From Klebsiella huaxiensis (GTDB taxonomy: Bacteria; Pseudomonadota; Gammaproteobacteria; Enterobacterales; Enterobacteriaceae), in NCBI RefSeq assembly GCF_003261575.2, contig NZ_CP036175.1:4402001-4466000 (forward strand): a stretch of 64,000 bases of DNA, read 5' to 3'. Both the position numbers and the translations under genes were made by a program. Shown here piece by piece: positions 51,902 through 60,498 of the stretch (within the stretch, counting starts at the first letter, position 1; each line of letters opens with the position of its first letter). The notes under the pieces are model-generated. The model made no database searches and was not told the origin of the DNA. It saw only the letters and a program-made list of their open reading frames with translations.

Positions 51902-53566
51902 TTATTGCAAACGTTCTAATAAACGAGCCAGTTTCTTATTTCCTCCGGCGATCGGCGCCCACTGATAGTGGACAACCGGCGTTCCGGCGGACTGTAAATC
52001 AAGCGCAAAGCTGCGCAGGCCAGCGTTGATCACCGCCACGCCGTCCAGCAGGCTGGCGCGCGGTGCCAGTTCAGCCATCTGCGGTGGGCTAATGAGCGCT
52101 GAGGCAAGCAGGGTTGCTTCGGGAAGGCTGTCAACCACCACAATCCCCGCATCTTCAAGAACGGCTATCTGACGGGAACGACACTGCGGATCGGTTTCGG
52201 TGCCGGTCACCGTCGCAATAACGTGCAGTGAATGGCTATCATCCCTGAGCGCCCAGGCCCGCAGGCAGGCTGCCACCAGCGATTCGGCGGGATCGGCAGT
52301 CGCGCCGTAACCAATCACCACGTCCAGCAGCAGTACGCCAACCTGAGTTTGCTCACCCAGTTCAGCAATCAGCTGGTTGCGCAGGGAGGGATCGATCATC
52401 GGATGCGGGCGGCCTACGGTATAAAAATCATCGCCGAGGTCGACTATCTGGTGGCCCTGCGCGTTGAGCATCATGCCCTGCGGATGATGTTCGTCAGGAG
52501 TGATGCCAAGCCGTTCAGCGAGCAGCCCGGCGGATTCCGCAGCCAGCGTGCCGCCGGTGTACAAACCGCGAATCTGTTTTCCCGCCACCGCGGTCAGGGT
52601 TTCCTGATGACGCACCACCCGCGCCAACAGGCAGGCCAGGCGTCCTGCTTCATCCAGCGTGCGGGCAAACCAGACGTTCTCATCGCGAGTAGCTTTTGGC
52701 GCATAGCCAAGAAACAGCGCCACTACCGGTTTGCCGCTGCGCTTCATGGCGCTAATTATCCGCAGGCGCACCGCCTCGGCGGGCGGCTTAGAAACAAAGG
52801 CCAGCACCTGGCTCTGCCCGTCGTGAGTCAGCATTTCCAGCGCCGTTTGTGCGCTAATACCGCCCACTTCAGCGCTCAGGTCACGTCCGCCAAGACCAAT
52901 CGCATGGCTGATTCCTTCGCCGCCGAGGACAATTTGCGAGACCAGTTCCTGAATGCCGGTACCGGATGCACCAATCACGCCGATATTGCCGTCCGGCGTG
53001 ACGTTGGCAAAAGCCAACGGCGTTCCGGCAATCATGGCGGTGCCGCAGTCCGGCCCCATCACCAGCAGCCCTTTGTCACGGGCGCGTGTTTTCAGGGCAA
53101 TTTCATCTTCCAGGGTGACGTTATCGGAGAAAATCATCACGTTTTTCTCGCTGCTGAGCGCCTGATGGGCAAGCTCGGCGGCGTACTCTCCAGCAACGGA
53201 AATCAAGGTCATATTGGCCTGAGGCAGCTTTTGCGTGGCGCTTTGCCAGCGACGAACCACGCTGAGGCTCTGACTCTGCCCGCTCCCCTGCGCCAGGGCG
53301 CTGAGAGCTTCATCAAGACCAGCAATAATCATTTCCGTCACCGACGCATCCGCGCAATCGGTGCGAATCGCCACGCAAATATCATTTGGCGTGGCAGTGG
53401 CAAAATCGTCGTGCCAGAAACCGGTGGTCTCCAGCAGCGCCTTATTTGCCGGTGTTCCCATCATGACCGAAACATCATCGACATTTTCTGACTCACTCAG
53501 CTTGCGTGAAATAATCATTAAGCTGACCGAATCCTGAAAACAGCCCTTTTTAGGTAATGACTCCAA
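51902..53566 (-). CDS. fdrA: Oxamate carbamoyltransferase subunit FdrA/AllF, 5' end replaced by IS1
   Basis: Host sequence runs from 53552 downward (KKGCFQDSVSLMIISRKLSE...). The native first six or so codons (MIHAFI in E. coli) are missing, because IS1 begins at 53553. The frame continues a few codons into IS1, where a TTG at 53564-53566 could start a near-full-length 554-residue product; otherwise the first host ATG is at 53516-53518. CoA-ligase-like motifs are intact: MGPDCGTAMIAGTPL, GVIGASGTGIQE, GLGGRDLSAEVGG. FdrA is the large subunit of oxamate carbamoyltransferase. The promoter is lost, but the IS1 transposase genes read in the same direction and could drive it. Confidence 0.9.
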   Translation of the reverse strand: MESLPKKGCFQDSVSLMIISRKLSESENVDDVSVMMGTPANKALLETTGFWHDDFATATPNDICVAIRTDCADASVTEMIIAGLDEALSALAQGSGQSQSLSVVRRWQSATQKLPQANMTLISVAGEYAAELAHQALSSEKNVMIFSDNVTLEDEIALKTRARDKGLLVMGPDCGTAMIAGTPLAFANVTPDGNIGVIGASGTGIQELVSQIVLGGEGISHAIGLGGRDLSAEVGGISAQTALEMLTHDGQSQVLAFVSKPPAEAVRLRIISAMKRSGKPVVALFLGYAPKATRDENVWFARTLDEAGRLACLLARVVRHQETLTAVAGKQIRGLYTGGTLAAESAGLLAERLGITPDEHHPQGMMLNAQGHQIVDLGDDFYTVGRPHPMIDPSLRNQLIAELGEQTQVGVLLLDVVIGYGATADPAESLVAACLRAWALRDDSHSLHVIATVTGTETDPQCRSRQIAVLEDAGIVVVDSLPEATLLASALISPPQMAELAPRASLLDGVAVINAGLRSFALDLQSAGTPVVHYQWAPIAGGNKKLARLLERLQ

Positions 53567-53567
53567 C

Positions 53568-54071
53568 TTATTGATAGTGTTTTATGTTCAGATAATGCCC
53601 GATGACTTTGTCATGCAGCTCCACCGATTTTGAGAACGACAGCGACTTCCGTCCCAGCCGTGCCAGGTGCTGCCTCAGATTCAGGTTATGCCGCTCAATT
53701 CGCTGCGTATATCGCTTGCTGATTACGTGCAGCTTTCCCTTCAGGCGGGATTCATACAGCGGCCAGCCATCCGTCATCCATATCACCACGTCAAAGGGTG
53801 ACAGCAGGCTCATAAGACGCCCCAGCGTCGCCATAGTGCGTTCACCGAATACGTGCGCAACAACCGTCTTCCGGAGCCTGTCATACGCGTAAAACAGCCA
53901 GCGCTGGCGCGATTTAGCCCCGACATAGCCCCACTGTTCGTCCATTTCCGCGCAGACGATGACGTCACTGCCCGGCTGTATGCGCGAGGTTACCGACTGC
54001 GGCCTGAGTTTTTTAAGTGACGTAAAATCGTGTTGAGGCCAACGCCCATAATGCGGGCAGTTGCCCGGCAT
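53568..54071 (-). CDS. insB: IS1 transposase InsB part
   Basis: 167-codon frame of the IS1 catalytic part. It contains the IS1-type DDE residues (CAEMDEQWGYVG, MTDGWPLYES) and the helix segment RHNLNLRQHLARLGRKSLSF. It is expressed only as the InsAB' fusion by -1 frameshifting in the A-rich overlap with insA. No stop or frameshift damage is visible, so the element may be active. Confidence 0.93.
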   Translation of the reverse strand: MPGNCPHYGRWPQHDFTSLKKLRPQSVTSRIQPGSDVIVCAEMDEQWGYVGAKSRQRWLFYAYDRLRKTVVAHVFGERTMATLGRLMSLLSPFDVVIWMTDGWPLYESRLKGKLHVISKRYTQRIERHNLNLRQHLARLGRKSLSFSKSVELHDKVIGHYLNIKHYQ

Positions 54072-54265
54072 CCAACGCCATTCATGGCCATATCAATGAT
54101 TTTCTGGTGCGTACCGGGTTGAGAAGCGGTGTAAGTGAACTGCAGTTGCCATGTTTTACGGCAGTGAGAGCAGAGATAGCGCTGATGTCCGGCGGTGCTT
54201 CTGCCGTTACGCACCACCCCGTCAGTAGCTGAACAGGAGGGACAGCTGATAGAAACAGAAGCCAC
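53990..54265 (-). CDS. insA: IS1 regulatory protein InsA
   Basis: 91 residues with the IS1 zinc-ribbon N-terminus (ISCPSCSATDGVVRNGRSTA, Cys pairs continuing in YLCSHCRKTW) and a helix-turn-helix (GVGCRATARIMGVGLNTILR). It binds the IS1 ends and represses the transposase promoter. Overlaps insB out of frame, as normal for IS1. Confidence 0.95.
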   Translation of the reverse strand: MASVSISCPSCSATDGVVRNGRSTAGHQRYLCSHCRKTWQLQFTYTASQPGTHQKIIDMAMNGVGCRATARIMGVGLNTILRHLKNSGRSR

Positions 54266-54320
54266 TGGAGCACCTCAAAAACACCATCATACACTAAATC
54301 AGTAAGTTGGCAGCATCACC

Positions 54321-55141
54321 GCATTTTGCATGCCGATAACGCCGCCGGTCAGGTCGCCGCCAAAATGGGTATGGAGCAGGCGATAGAAATCGCCCGGGAA
54401 AACGGCGTGGCCGTGGTCGGCATCCGGCGCATGGGGCATAGCGGCGCGATCTCTTACTTCGCGCAGCAGGCGGCCCGGGAGGGGTTTATCGGACTTTCGC
54501 TGTGTCAGTCAGACCCGATGGTCGTGCCATTTGGCGGCGCGGAAATCTATTACGGCACCAACCCGCTGGCCTTTGCCGCACCCGGCGAGGGCGACGATAT
54601 CATCACCTTCGATATGGCCACTACCGTACAGGCCTGGGGGAAAATTCTCGACGCCCGCTCGCGTCATGAAACCATCCCCGATAGCTGGGCGGTGGATAAA
54701 AACGGCGCGCCGACCAGCGACCCGTTTGCCGTCCACGCCCTGCTGCCGGCTGCCGGTCCAAAAGGCTACGGCCTGATGATGATGATCGACGTCCTCTCCG
54801 GCATTTTGCTCAACCTTCCCTTTGGCCGTCAGGTCAGCTCGATGTACGACAACCTGAGCCAGGGGCGTGAGCTGGGTCAGCTACATATCGTTATCAACCC
54901 GGAGTTTTTCTCCTCCAGCGCGTTATTCCGCCAGCATATCAGCGACACCATGCGCGAATTAAACGCCATTACGCCAGCCCCTGGATTTAACCAGGTTTAT
55001 TACCCGGGGCAGAACCTGGATATCAACGAGAAAAACAGCGCCGTCGACGGTATCGAGATCGTTGATGAGATTTATGACTATCTGGTTTCGGACGCTTTAT
55101 ACAACCGCTCTTATGAAACCAATTCCCCTTTTGCTCAATAA
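54321..55141 (+). pseudogene. allD: allD, ureidoglycolate dehydrogenase, N-terminus deleted by IS1
   Basis: The host frame starts mid-protein at ILHADNAAGQVAAKMGMEQA, which corresponds to about residue 78 of the roughly 349-residue E. coli AllD. The rest (GHSGAISYFAQQAAREGF with the catalytic His, GTNPLAFAAPGEGDD, AAGPKGYGLMMMIDVLSG) is intact to the stop. About 77 codons, the start and the promoter are gone. The missing part forms the N-terminal helical domain and half the active site of this sulfolactate/malate dehydrogenase-like family, so the fragment should be inactive. AllD oxidises ureidoglycolate to oxalurate. Confidence 0.95.
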
Positions 55142-55162
55142 ATTAAGATACAGGAGTTGCGT

Positions 55163-56398
55163 ATGGCTAATTACTTTCGACAGGCAATTGAAGAGACACT
55201 GCCCTGGCTTTCCTCCTTCGGCGCTGACCCTACCGGAGGCATAACCCGCCTGCTCTACTCGCCGGAATGGTTACAGGCGCAGCAGGCGTTCAAGCAAAAG
55301 ATGAGCGAAAGTGGGCTGGAGACGCGCTTTGATGAAGTCGGCAACTTGTATGGTCGCCTGCCCGGTTCGCGCTTTCCCGACGAAGTTATCCTTAGCGGCT
55401 CGCATATTGATAGCGTGGTCAACGGCGGTAATCTTGACGGCCAGTTCGGCGCGCTGGCGGCATGGCTGGCGGTTCGCTGGCTCAAAGAGACCTACGGCGA
55501 ACCGCTGCGTACCGTCGAAGTGCTGGCGTTAGCGGAAGAAGAAGGTAGCCGCTTTCCTTATGTGTTCTGGGGCAGTAAAAATATCGTCGGCATCGCCAAC
55601 CCGGCGGACGTTCGCGATATCAAAGACACCAAAGGCGTGGCTTTTGTTGATGCCATGAAGCAGTGCGGCTTCACGCTACCCGCCGCGCCGCTGGCTCCGC
55701 GCCGCGATATAAAAGCCTTCGTTGAGCTGCATATCGAACAGGGCCGCGTACTGGAAACCAACAAGCAGTCCATCGGCGTGGTCAACGCCATCGTTGGGCA
55801 GCGCCGTTACACCATTACCCTCAACGGCGAATCCAACCATGCCGGCACGACCCCAATGGGCTACCGCCGCGATACCGTCCACGCCTTCAGCCGCATCTGC
55901 TGCGAATCTATCGCCAAAGCAAAAGCCCACGGCGACCCGCTGGTGCTCACCTTCGGTAAGGTCGACCCGCAGCCGAACACCGTCAACGTGGTACCGGGTA
56001 AAACGGTCTTTACCATGGACTGCCGCCATACCGACGCGTTTGAATTAACGGCCTTTACTGAAGTGATTGAAGCCGATATGCGGCGGATCTGCGAGGAAAT
56101 GGATATTGGTATTGAGATTGACCTCTGGATGGATGAAGCCCCGGTACCAATGGATAAAACCCTGGTCGCCCAGCTCACCGCGCTTTGCGAAAAAGAGAAG
56201 GTGAATTTCCGCGTGATGCACAGCGGCGCGGGACATGACGCGCAAATTTTCGCCCCCTGCTTCCCGACCTGCATGATCTTTATGCCGAGCATTAAAGGCA
56301 TCAGCCATAACCCTGCGGAAAGTACGCATATCGACGATCTGGCGGAAGGCGTGAAAACCCTTGCATTAATGCTGCATCAACTGGCCTGGACTGAATAA
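55163..56398 (+). CDS. allC: Allantoate amidohydrolase AllC
   Basis: 411 residues from the ATG at 55163, ten bases after AGGAG. M20/hydantoinase-carbamoylase family metalloenzyme with metal ligands in SGSHIDSVVNGGNLDGQFG (about 74-92), EEEGSRFPYVFWG (about 117-129), ELHIEQGRVLE (about 184-194) and the C-terminal SGAGHDAQIFAP. Dimerisation segment NHAGTTPMGYRRD in the middle. It hydrolyses allantoate to ureidoglycine, CO2 and ammonia. Directly behind the broken allD; its own frame is intact but its operon promoter was removed by the IS1 deletion. Confidence 0.95.
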   Translation: MANYFRQAIEETLPWLSSFGADPTGGITRLLYSPEWLQAQQAFKQKMSESGLETRFDEVGNLYGRLPGSRFPDEVILSGSHIDSVVNGGNLDGQFGALAAWLAVRWLKETYGEPLRTVEVLALAEEEGSRFPYVFWGSKNIVGIANPADVRDIKDTKGVAFVDAMKQCGFTLPAAPLAPRRDIKAFVELHIEQGRVLETNKQSIGVVNAIVGQRRYTITLNGESNHAGTTPMGYRRDTVHAFSRICCESIAKAKAHGDPLVLTFGKVDPQPNTVNVVPGKTVFTMDCRHTDAFELTAFTEVIEADMRRICEEMDIGIEIDLWMDEAPVPMDKTLVAQLTALCEKEKVNFRVMHSGAGHDAQIFAPCFPTCMIFMPSIKGISHNPAESTHIDDLAEGVKTLALMLHQLAWTE

Positions 56399-56408
56399 GG
56401 AAAAAATA

Positions 56409-57191
56409 ATGGGATATTTAAATAATGTAGTGGGTTATCGCGACGATTTACTGGCCAGCCGTTCCATCGTACGCCACGGTAATTATGCGCTGTTGACGCC
56501 GGATGGCCTGGTCAAAAATATTATTCCTGGCTTTGATAATTGTGATGTGACGATTCTGTCGACGCCGAAATTAGGCGCAACCTTTGTTGACTATCTGGTC
56601 ACGCTGCATGAAAACGGCGGCAATCAGAGCGGCTTCGGCGGCGAAGGAATTGAAACCTTCCTGTACGTGATTGAGGGTGAAATCATCGCCCAGGCACAAG
56701 GCAAAACCTTCCCGTTGGCCAAAGGTGGCTATATTTATTGCCCGCCGGGCGAGAAGGTCATCTTCACCAATAGCCATTCAGGCGATAGCCAGCTATTCCT
56801 CTACAAGCGCCGCTATGTTCCGGCAGAGGGCCACGCGCCGTATCTGGTCACCGGCAACGTTAGCCAGCTTGAGCGGATTCATTATGAAGGGATGGAAGAC
56901 GTTATTCTGATTGATTTCCTGCCGAAAGAGCTGGGCTTCGATATGAACATGCATATTCTCTCCTTCGAGCCGGGCGCCAGCCACGGCTATATCGAAACCC
57001 ACGTGCAGGAGCACGGCGCTTATATTCTTTCCGGCCAGGGCGTTTATAACCTCGACAATAACTGGGTTCCGGTGAAAAAAGGCGATTATATCTTTATGGG
57101 CGCTTATTCACTGCAGGCAGGATACGGCGTCGGACGCGAGGCGTTTAGCTATATCTACTCGAAAGATTGCAACCGCGACGTTGAGGTCTGA
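56409..57191 (+). CDS. allE: (S)-ureidoglycine aminohydrolase AllE
   Basis: 260 residues, a bicupin protein. The first cupin has GFGGEGIETFLYVIEGEI (about 76-93). The second has the metal-binding SFEPGASHGYIETHVQEHGA (about 184-203: His, Glu, His), then LSGQGVYNL. It deaminates (S)-ureidoglycine to (S)-ureidoglycolate with Mn2+. Ten bases after allC, followed by a terminator. Same order allD-allC-allE as E. coli. Confidence 0.95.
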   Translation: MGYLNNVVGYRDDLLASRSIVRHGNYALLTPDGLVKNIIPGFDNCDVTILSTPKLGATFVDYLVTLHENGGNQSGFGGEGIETFLYVIEGEIIAQAQGKTFPLAKGGYIYCPPGEKVIFTNSHSGDSQLFLYKRRYVPAEGHAPYLVTGNVSQLERIHYEGMEDVILIDFLPKELGFDMNMHILSFEPGASHGYIETHVQEHGAYILSGQGVYNLDNNWVPVKKGDYIFMGAYSLQAGYGVGREAFSYIYSKDCNRDVEV

Positions 57192-57211
57192 TTACCACTG
57201 ATTAAGTTCAC

Positions 57212-57264
57212 TTTTTTGTTTAGCTATGTTGGATTTTGCCACGGTGAAAACCGTGGCATTTTTT
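57212..57264 (+). terminator. allE terminator, first copy of a 53-bp direct repeat
   Basis: GCCACGGT (57238-57245) and ACCGTGGC (57250-57257) form a stem with a four-base loop, followed by ATTTTTT. The whole 53-base segment recurs at 57737-57789 with one difference in the loop. Confidence 0.88.
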
Positions 57265-57599
57265 ATACCCTAAATAATTCGAGTTGCATGACAAAGCACT
57301 TGTGCTTTGAACAGCGCTTGCGCTGGCCCCGTAGGGACGAGGCCGTAGGCCGAGTAACGCGGCAAGAGAGCGACAAATTCGTCGGGAACGAATTTGACCA
57401 GCCGAAGGCTGGCCTCCGGTGAGAGGCAGGAGCCTCTCATTAATCCCCAGGAGCTTACTCAGGTAAGTGACTGGGGTGAGTGACAAATCTGTCAGGAACA
57501 GATTTGAACACCGTATCGCGGTGGCCCGTAAGGGCGAGGCTCATGGATGAGCCGAGTAACGCAGCCAACGCACATGCAACTTGAAGTATGACGGATATA
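57264..57599. repeat. Long ERIC variant with internal insertions
   Basis: It begins TATACCCTAAATAATTCGAG and ends GCAACTTGAAGTATGACGGA, the same ends as the 127-bp ERIC at 63524-63650. It contains the ERIC core CCCCAGGAGCTTACTC...GTAAGTGACTGGGGTGAG at about 57444-57480. It is 336 bp long because of extra inverted-repeat modules on both sides of the core: GACAAATTCGTCGGGAACGA near 57371 and GACAAATCTGTCAGGAACAG near 57481 are related to each other. Confidence 0.85.
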
Positions 57600-57600
57600 T

Positions 57601-57690
57601 TGCCCGGCGGCGCTTCGCTTGCGCGGGCCTACGGGTAAATCTCGCAGCTTTCCCAAGCCGGGTAAGGCGTCAGCCGCCACCCGGCGAAAT
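57601..57690. repeat. Pair of REP-like sequences
   Basis: GCCCGGCGGCGCTTCGCTTG (about 57602) and a facing unit CCGGGTAAGGCGTCAGCCGC (about 57658), ending CACCCGGCG near 57685, lie between the ERIC and the second terminator copy. Confidence 0.7.
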
Positions 57691-57736
57691 GCGGGCGCAA
57701 TAGCAAAGACGGATTTGTTACCCATCTCATAAAATT

Positions 57737-57789
57737 TTTTTTGTTTAGCTATGTTGGATTTTGCCACGGTGAGAACCGTGGCATTTTTT
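57737..57789. terminator. Second copy of the 53-bp terminator repeat, beside glxK
   Basis: The same sequence as 57212-57264 apart from GAGA in place of GAAA in the loop. The stem GCCACGGT/ACCGTGGC is at 57763-57770 and 57775-57782. It lies immediately downstream of the leftward glxK gene. Symmetric stems could terminate either strand, but the T-run is on the plus strand. Confidence 0.8.
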
Positions 57790-57791
57790 GT

Positions 57792-58937
57792 TCAGGCGGG
57801 AATGTTCTGGCCAAGCTTGATCGCACAGGCAATATTGCGCGCGCTGGCGTAAAGGTTTTGTTCACCGCGATCCAGCACGTCGGCCAGCGGCGCGAGCGCA
57901 GGCAAAATACTGAATACCGCATCAATACCGTGCTGATGCACCGCTTCGACGCCATCGCCCAACACGCCCGCAATACCGATAACCGGTATACCGTGCTTTT
58001 TAGCGATTCGCGCCACGCCGATGGGCGCTTTACCGCCGACGGTTTGCGAATCAATCCGCCCTTCACCGGTGATCACCAGATCCGCATCGCGTAGCGCCTC
58101 CTCCAGATGAACGGCCTCAATCACAATATCGATGCCCGGCTTCAGCGCCGCGTTAAGGAATACGCGAGCCGCAACCCCCATTCCCCCCGCAGCGCCGCCG
58201 CCGACAATCGCCGTCACATCCTGACCGGTCGCCGTCATCAGTACCTGAGCATAATTTTGTAAACCACGCTCCAGGGCGACAACCATTTCCCTGCTGGCCC
58301 CTTTTTGCGGGCCAAAAACCGCCGCTGCGCCGCGCTCGCCGAGCAGCGGGTTATCAACATCGCAGGCCACGTCAATCCGGCACTCTTTCAGGCGCGGATC
58401 GAGTTCACGCAAATCAATGCTGGCCAGCCGCTCTAAAGCACCGCCGCCGAGGCCGACGCTCTCGCCACGCTCATCAAGAAAACGCGCCCCCAGAGCCTGA
58501 GCCATACCCATTCCGCCGTCCACCGTGGCGCTACCGCCAATGCCGAGAATGATATGGCGAACACCAGCGTCCAGCGCGTGGCGAATCAGCTCTCCGGTAC
58601 CGTAGCTGGTGGCCCGCACGGGATTACGCTCACCGGCAGGAACCAGCATCAGCCCGCTGGCCGCCGCCATTTCAATAAACGCGGTTTGCCCATCACCGCT
58701 CAGGCCATAGAAGGCACCAACAAAGTCCCCCATCGGCCCCATTACCGGCAGCATCACCATTTTGCCCTCGGTAGCCTCAACCATCGCCTCAACCGTCCCC
58801 TCTCCGCCGTCGGCTATTGGCAGGCAGATGCACTCCGCCTGCGGGAAAATAGAGACAAAGCCCGCTTTAATTGCTTGTGCGCAGCGGCTGGCGCTCACGC
58901 TTTCTTTGAAAGAGTCCGGTGCAATAATAATTTTCAT
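57792..58937 (-). CDS. glxK: Glycerate 2-kinase GlxK
   Basis: 381 residues, the glycerate kinase I family length: N-terminal IIAPDSFKESVSASRCAQAI (3-22), PIADGGEGTVEAMVEATEG (about 41-59), GIGGSATVDGGMGMAQALGA (about 128-147) and GGGAAGGMGVAARVFL. It phosphorylates glycerate, made from glyoxylate through tartronate semialdehyde, and links allantoin breakdown to central metabolism. Last gene of the leftward allB-ybbY-glxK run. Confidence 0.95.
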   Translation of the reverse strand: MKIIIAPDSFKESVSASRCAQAIKAGFVSIFPQAECICLPIADGGEGTVEAMVEATEGKMVMLPVMGPMGDFVGAFYGLSGDGQTAFIEMAAASGLMLVPAGERNPVRATSYGTGELIRHALDAGVRHIILGIGGSATVDGGMGMAQALGARFLDERGESVGLGGGALERLASIDLRELDPRLKECRIDVACDVDNPLLGERGAAAVFGPQKGASREMVVALERGLQNYAQVLMTATGQDVTAIVGGGAAGGMGVAARVFLNAALKPGIDIVIEAVHLEEALRDADLVITGEGRIDSQTVGGKAPIGVARIAKKHGIPVIGIAGVLGDGVEAVHQHGIDAVFSILPALAPLADVLDRGEQNLYASARNIACAIKLGQNIPA

Positions 58938-58959
58938 TGTTCGTCCTTTTTTGCTGTCA

Positions 58960-60267
58960 TTACTTAATACGATCCCAGGGAATGAGATTTTCCATGACCA
59001 CCGCCAGCAGTACGCCGATTAATAAGCCGTTGCCCAATAGTGGTCGAATTGTCAGGGGGAGCGTCTGGAGATAGACCGGCGGCAGCCCCATTAAAAAGAT
59101 GCCGACAAATAGCGGCAGCGCCAGCCGGTAGATATTTCGTGCCGTGAAGGTAATTTGCTTACTGAAAGATAAGCTCGAATATAACAACGGAAGATATGAG
59201 ACCAGCATGACTGCGCTGCTAATCGGCAACGGTAATGTGGTAAAAAAATGGGTTAACGGCGTAAATAACCCAACCAGTAGACAGCACAGGCAGCCGATAA
59301 TAAACGGCTGGCGCGAAGTTTCTCCGGTTTGGGTTAATAATCCTATCGACGAAACAAAAGGCGAAAACGGCACCACGCTGAGCGGAACCGTAATTAACGT
59401 CATTAATCCGGAGATAATAAAACTCCGTCGATAACGGGTATTGCTGGCGCCCTGTTCGGGGTAAAAAACGTCGGTGCCGCGAATCGCGCCGTAGGTGTTG
59501 GTAATATTCACCAGCCCCGCCAGCAATGCCGTCAAAATAATGCCCGAGCGTAATTCGCCGCCGTAGCCGAGCGGAAACCACTGCCAGTGAATCGGCCCGG
59601 ACGCCGCCGTGGCAGGCGGAGTACGGAACAGCAGATACCAGCTTGCCCATCCCACCAGCGTCCCCACCAGCAAGGCGTAGCGGGCGATGCCGTCCGGGAG
59701 GAATATAATCATCCCCAGCACCAGAATCATCACCGCCAGCGCGAGACCAAATGGTGCCAGTTGAATCGCCACGTTGGCCTGCGTCGAGCTAAAAGGCAGT
59801 CCGAGCATACCTTTGAAAAAAATAGTGGTGAGCTGCGCACCGAGCAGCAGCATAAAAAAGACCATCACCGTCGGGCTGAAGAGCTTCGCCAGGCGATGAC
59901 CGATGCCGCTGACGCCAATGATGATAGTCAGAACAGCAGAAAGAAATATACCGACCGCCAGGCTGGTCGCAATGCTGTCGAACGCCGTACCGCGGGCGGC
60001 TTCGCCGACGGTAATGGTGAGGATCGTGCTCCACCAGAGTCCCGTCGGGCCCTCCATAATGGCGCGGCGGTGACCAGATATCGCCTGCGCCAGGCAGGCC
60101 AGCCCGGTGGTGATAAAACCGTACTGGGTGAGCGTGATAAGCGCGCTGGCCGGGAGCTGAAAAGCGGACTGTAGTGTCGGCGGTACCACAACGGTGTTGC
60201 AGAATATAAAGAAGAACCATTGAAATCCCGCCAGGATGTTTCGTTTATATAGCGGCAATACCATCAT
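58960..60267 (-). CDS. ybbY: Putative purine/uracil permease YbbY
   Basis: 435 residues, 12-14 membrane helices, nucleobase:cation symporter NCS2 (NAT) family. It begins MMVLPLYKRNILAGFQWFFF and has NAT-type motifs in QAISGHRRAIMEGPTGLWWS and NITNTYGAIRGTDVFYPEQG. In E. coli ybbY lies between allB and glxK, as here. The substrate is not firmly known; a purine-derived compound is expected from its neighbours. Confidence 0.9.
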   Translation of the reverse strand: MMVLPLYKRNILAGFQWFFFIFCNTVVVPPTLQSAFQLPASALITLTQYGFITTGLACLAQAISGHRRAIMEGPTGLWWSTILTITVGEAARGTAFDSIATSLAVGIFLSAVLTIIIGVSGIGHRLAKLFSPTVMVFFMLLLGAQLTTIFFKGMLGLPFSSTQANVAIQLAPFGLALAVMILVLGMIIFLPDGIARYALLVGTLVGWASWYLLFRTPPATAASGPIHWQWFPLGYGGELRSGIILTALLAGLVNITNTYGAIRGTDVFYPEQGASNTRYRRSFIISGLMTLITVPLSVVPFSPFVSSIGLLTQTGETSRQPFIIGCLCCLLVGLFTPLTHFFTTLPLPISSAVMLVSYLPLLYSSLSFSKQITFTARNIYRLALPLFVGIFLMGLPPVYLQTLPLTIRPLLGNGLLIGVLLAVVMENLIPWDRIK

Positions 60268-60330
60268 GATGAAATCCTGAAACAGCGCCTGCCGTTAAAC
60301 AGGCGCTAAATATGGAATTGACCGAGGGAT

Positions 60331-60474
60331 TTCCCGGAGGCGGCGCGATGCGCCTGTCCGGGCTACTCACCCGCAAACGGTTGTGAACCCGTACGCCACC
60401 AGGAAGATGCCACGCCTATACATCAGGTTCGGCACATTTCCCGGAGGCGATGCTACGCATCTGTCCGGGCTACA
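60331..60474. repeat. Two REP elements between allB and ybbY
   Basis: Units at 60331-60366 (TTCCCGGAGGCGGCGCG...GTCCGGGCTAC) and 60438-60474 (TTCCCGGAGGCGATGC...GTCCGGGCTAC) are in the same orientation, 70 bases apart. They occupy the 231-base gap, in which no promoter is obvious. Confidence 0.85.
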
Positions 60475-60498
60475 AACCGCACTCGGTCCGGGTTACCG

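Larger units (their letters stand above)
53553..54320 (-). mobile_element. IS1 (complete, 768 bp)
   Basis: Exactly 768 bp, bounded by the IS1 right end GGTAATGACTCCAACTTATT (from 53553) and the complement of the left end GGTGATGCTGCCAACTTACT (ending 54320). It carries insA and insB in the leftward orientation, both with intact frames. The flanking nine bases differ (CCCTTTTTA on the left, GCATTTTGC on the right), so there is no target duplication. Host DNA joins the 5' part of fdrA to the interior of allD. This is the signature of an adjacent deletion mediated by IS1 rather than of a simple insertion. Confidence 0.97.

Noticed and set aside
52232..53491. 419-codon plus-strand open frame
   Set aside because: Antisense to fdrA, whose motifs are clear; His/Arg/Gln-rich composition is typical of a shadow frame in GC-rich DNA.
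53568..54265. Frameshift between insA and insB as a damaged transposase
   Set aside because: This overlap and frameshift are normal for IS1, which makes InsAB' by programmed -1 frameshifting.
57264..57599. Possible CRISPR-like array because of repeated modules
   Set aside because: The repeats are few, imperfect, internally palindromic and bounded by ERIC ends; there are no regular spacers or cas genes.
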